NCBI GenBank assembly: GCA_001515955.1 | Contig: LOES01000120.1 | Span: 1-7,905 of the forward strand | Length of the DNA: 7,905 bases | Reading direction: 5' to 3' | From: Clostridia bacterium BRH_c25 | GTDB lineage: Bacteria > Bacillota_A > Clostridia > Lutisporales > Lutisporaceae | In this document: piece after piece, positions 6,426-7,905 of the stretch | Position numbering within the stretch: the first letter of the stretch is position 1 | How the letters are laid out: every line of letters begins with the position of its first letter | The notes under the pieces: model-generated | Told to the model about the DNA's origin: nothing | What the model saw: only the letters and a program-made list of their open reading frames with translations | The model's database searches: none | Made by a program: the position numbers and the translations under genes

Positions 6426-7442
6426 TTGTTGGAAAGGCAGACTTTACTTGAAAAAATATACGGCTCGCTGATGGGGGTGGCAGTAGGTGATGCAATGGGC
6501 ATGCCCTGTGAGCTATGGTCGAGGAATAAGACAAAGAAGGTATTCGGTACTATAGTGGATTTTTTGGATGCTTCTCCTGAGAATATAATTACAGCAGGGC
6601 TCAAAGCAGGAGAGGTCACAGACGACACCGAGCAGACTGTGATTGTGGCAGAAGCTATAATAGAAAGCTGTGGAAGAATACTGCCTGAAAAAATTATTGA
6701 CAGGATAATAAAATGGTCGGAAAGCGAAAAGGTAATGAAAAGAAACATCATAGGTCCCAGTACAAGACGGGCATTCACTCTGATAAAGGAAGGTTCTTCC
6801 CTGGAGGAGACAGGGAGATTCGGTGAGACCAACGGAGGCTCCATGAGAATTATTCCAGTTGGGATTATAAGCGATTGGAGGTATATGGATGAACTGGTGG
6901 AGAATGTAAGGTTGTGTTGCCTTCCTACCCATAATACAAATATAGCAATTTCCGGAGCTGCAGCAATTGCCGGAGCCATTTCCTACGCCTTGGAGGGAAA
7001 CAGCCTTGAAGAGCTTATTGAGGTCGCGAAAGCAGCAAGTCAAAAGGGAATGGGAATGGGCTATGAAATACCGGGAGCGTCAGTTCCCGGAAGAATAGAT
7101 CTGGCTGTTAAAATAGTTAAGAATGGCGGCAGCGAGGAGAATATATTACAGGAATTATACGACATAGTTGGCACCGGTATACAAACTACCGAATCGGTAC
7201 CGGCGGCGCTGGCGCTGGTAGTATTATCCGGTGGAAAACCCGAAAGGTGTGCACGGTTAAGTGCCAATATCGGCGGGGATACGGACACCATAGGAGCAAT
7301 AGCCTGCGGTATTTGCGGCGCTTTAAACGGAATAAAAGCCTTTGACAAGGAGCATGTGAAGGCTATTACCGAAGCTAACAGCATTAATTTTGAAAAAATT
7401 TCAAGGCAGCTTATGCTTGTTCGTATGAGCAATGCCTTGTAG
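6426..7442 (+). CDS. ADP-ribosylglycohydrolase (ARH/DraG) family enzyme
   Basis: A soluble dimetal (Mg or Mn) hydrolase of 338 residues from the TTG start, or 341 from GTG 6417; the family is typically 300-360. All diagnostic motifs are present (338 numbering): GSLMGVAVGDAMGMPCE near 14-29, TDDTEQT (65-71) providing metal ligands, NGGSMRIIPVG (136-146), THNT (168-171) and NIGGDTDTIGAIA (281-293) with the second aspartate pair. Members cleave N- or O-glycosidic bonds to the C1'' of ADP-ribose, and some act on free ribosylated metabolites. The placement at the end of a kinase/transporter operon argues for a small-molecule role rather than protein de-ADP-ribosylation. E. coli YegU is the analogous neighbour of YegV. 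It starts 33 bases after ecfT in the same transcript. Family certain; substrate inferred. Confidence 0.9.
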   Translation: MLERQTLLEKIYGSLMGVAVGDAMGMPCELWSRNKTKKVFGTIVDFLDASPENIITAGLKAGEVTDDTEQTVIVAEAIIESCGRILPEKIIDRIIKWSESEKVMKRNIIGPSTRRAFTLIKEGSSLEETGRFGETNGGSMRIIPVGIISDWRYMDELVENVRLCCLPTHNTNIAISGAAAIAGAISYALEGNSLEELIEVAKAASQKGMGMGYEIPGASVPGRIDLAVKIVKNGGSEENILQELYDIVGTGIQTTESVPAALALVVLSGGKPERCARLSANIGGDTDTIGAIACGICGALNGIKAFDKEHVKAITEANSINFEKISRQLMLVRMSNAL

Positions 7443-7450
7443 GATAGTTG

Positions 7451-7599
7451 CCTGACACCAAAAAGTAATATGCTCTACACCTAAGGAGCTGCTGTATTTT
7501 TTGAAATTGAACAGCATATGGGAATGACTTCTGCAGCAATAAAGGATATGCTGAATAGATATAACATGTAAATAACTTAATAACTTTTGTCCCTGACAC
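7451..7599. repeat. Segment bounded by CCTGACAC direct repeats
   Basis: CCTGACAC occurs at 7451-7458 and 7592-7599, in each case next to an AAAAGT/ACTTTT element (CCAAAAAGT and ACTTTTGTC). Between them a short frame, 7485-7571, reads EIEQHMGMTSAAIKDMLNRY before TAA. It has no start codon or ribosome binding site, and I cannot assign it. A perfect 8-base inverted repeat, CAGCATAT (7512-7519) and ATATGCTG (7546-7553), is also present. This may be the scar of a small element or a gene tail, but the evidence is thin. Confidence 0.3.
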
Positions 7600-7643
7600 T
7601 TAAATCTTTCTCAACACAGGCCCATGAATTGTCTCTGGCTGAT

Positions 7644-7693
7644 AAAATACCAACAGTTCCGAAGAATACTGTTCGGAAGCTGTTGGTATTTTT
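7644..7693 (+). terminator. Strong intrinsic terminator, likely end of the operon
   Basis: AAAATACCAACAGTTCCGAA (7644-7663) pairs with 7672-7692 (TTCGGAA, a bulged G, then CTGTTGGTATTTT) around an 8-base loop. The stem is about 20 base pairs and its lower end gives a T tract. It is the first convincing terminator after the ADP-ribosylglycohydrolase gene, about 200 bases downstream. The A-rich 5' edge could also let it stop transcription from the right. Confidence 0.85.
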
Positions 7694-7720
7694 GTGTTGT
7701 CTATCGGTACTTTTGGGATT

Positions 7721-7742
7721 GTTGTTAACAATTGTTAACAAC
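7721..7742. promoter_or_regulatory. Perfect 22-bp palindrome, probable operator
   Basis: Two tandem copies of the self-complementary 10-mer TTGTTAACAA, with a G before and a C after, make a 22-base perfect palindrome. It lies about 50 bases upstream of a TATAAT box, an ordinary place for a dimeric regulator to bind. No T tract follows, so it is not a terminator. The cognate regulator is not in the window. Confidence 0.5.
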
Positions 7743-7792
7743 TTCGTAATAAAAATTCTAATTTTGGAAAACGTTTGTTCATATTTATTCAG

Positions 7793-7815
7793 TATAATTG
7801 TCTACAAAGGAGGTG
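7793..7815 (+). promoter_or_regulatory. TATAAT box and orphan ribosome binding site
   Basis: TATAAT (7793-7798) is a perfect -10 box, but no good -35 lies 16-18 bases upstream; the nearest TTGGAA (7764-7769) is 23 bases away. AAAGGAGGTG (7806-7815) is a near-perfect ribosome binding site, yet no ATG, GTG or TTG follows at a workable distance. With so few bases between them, the box would start transcription almost on top of the site. The remaining 90 bases of the window hold no reading frame. Confidence 0.35.
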
Positions 7816-7865
7816 CATAGGTTAGACATATTTCATTATTTTAATTCAAAAGTGGACATGCTTTT

Positions 7866-7881
7866 TTTTATAACGAATAGG
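7866..7881. repeat. 16-base direct repeat, right copy
   Basis: TTTTATAACGAATAGG matches 449-464 at 15 of 16 positions in the same orientation. It follows GTGGACATGC and a T run, in a stretch with no gene. Confidence 0.4.
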
Positions 7882-7905
7882 AAAGTATAAATTTCATTAA
7901 TGTAC

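Noticed and set aside
6410..6979. 189-codon minus-strand frame opposite the ADP-ribosylglycohydrolase gene
   Set aside because: It is a mirror of a gene with all family motifs intact and shows no recognisable domain.
7766..7782. CcpA (cre) site around GGAAAACGTTTGTTCA
   Set aside because: The central AACGTT fits, but the right half and the spacing of the outer TG/CA miss the consensus at several positions.
7587..7820. 77-codon plus-strand frame after the operon
   Set aside because: It contains the strong terminator and the 22-bp palindrome, has no ribosome binding site, and its hydrophobic tail comes from AT-rich DNA.

Overview
The window looks like a low-to-moderate GC Firmicute of the class Clostridia. 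The evidence is strong AGGAGG-type ribosome binding sites, TTG/GTG starts, AT-rich spacers, ECF-type transport genes, and debris from surface-protein and REP-associated-transposase families common in cellulolytic clostridia. This placement is an inference from style and gene content; no marker gene is present.

Layout. (1) Positions 1-419, minus strand: the N-terminal part of a glucose/sorbosone-dehydrogenase-like beta-propeller protein that runs off the left edge. (2) 420-1303: a gene-poor stretch with no intact gene. It holds the first residues of a REP-associated (Y1) transposase, an unrecognised 56-codon frame and a fragment of a GLUG-type repeat protein. It is closed by a very strong hairpin at 1304-1353. 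(3) 1405-7442: one coherent plus-strand operon: sigma-A promoter with an overlapping GntR/HutC-type operator, GntR-UTRA regulator, PfkB-family sugar/nucleoside kinase, ECF transporter S component, fused double EcfA ATPase, EcfT, and an ADP-ribosylglycohydrolase-family enzyme. A 12-bp hairpin lies between the S component and the energizing module. (4) 7443-7905: no intact gene. It holds a segment bounded by CCTGACAC repeats, a strong terminator, a perfect 22-bp palindrome, a -10-like box and a ribosome binding site with no start codon behind it.

How the genes work together. The operon reads as a complete uptake-and-processing route for one small molecule. The S component binds the ligand, EcfT plus the fused EcfA drive import, the PfkB kinase phosphorylates it (or the ribose released from it), the ADP-ribosylglycohydrolase-like enzyme cleaves a ribosyl bond, and the GntR-UTRA protein senses a pathway metabolite. 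The enzyme and regulator set (GntR + PfkB + ADP-ribosylglycohydrolase + transporter) is the same as E. coli yegW-yegTUV. There the transporter YegT is a NupG-like permease; here it is replaced by a dedicated four-domain ECF system. The substrate is therefore most likely a nucleoside or other ribosylated compound, but the sequence alone cannot name it.
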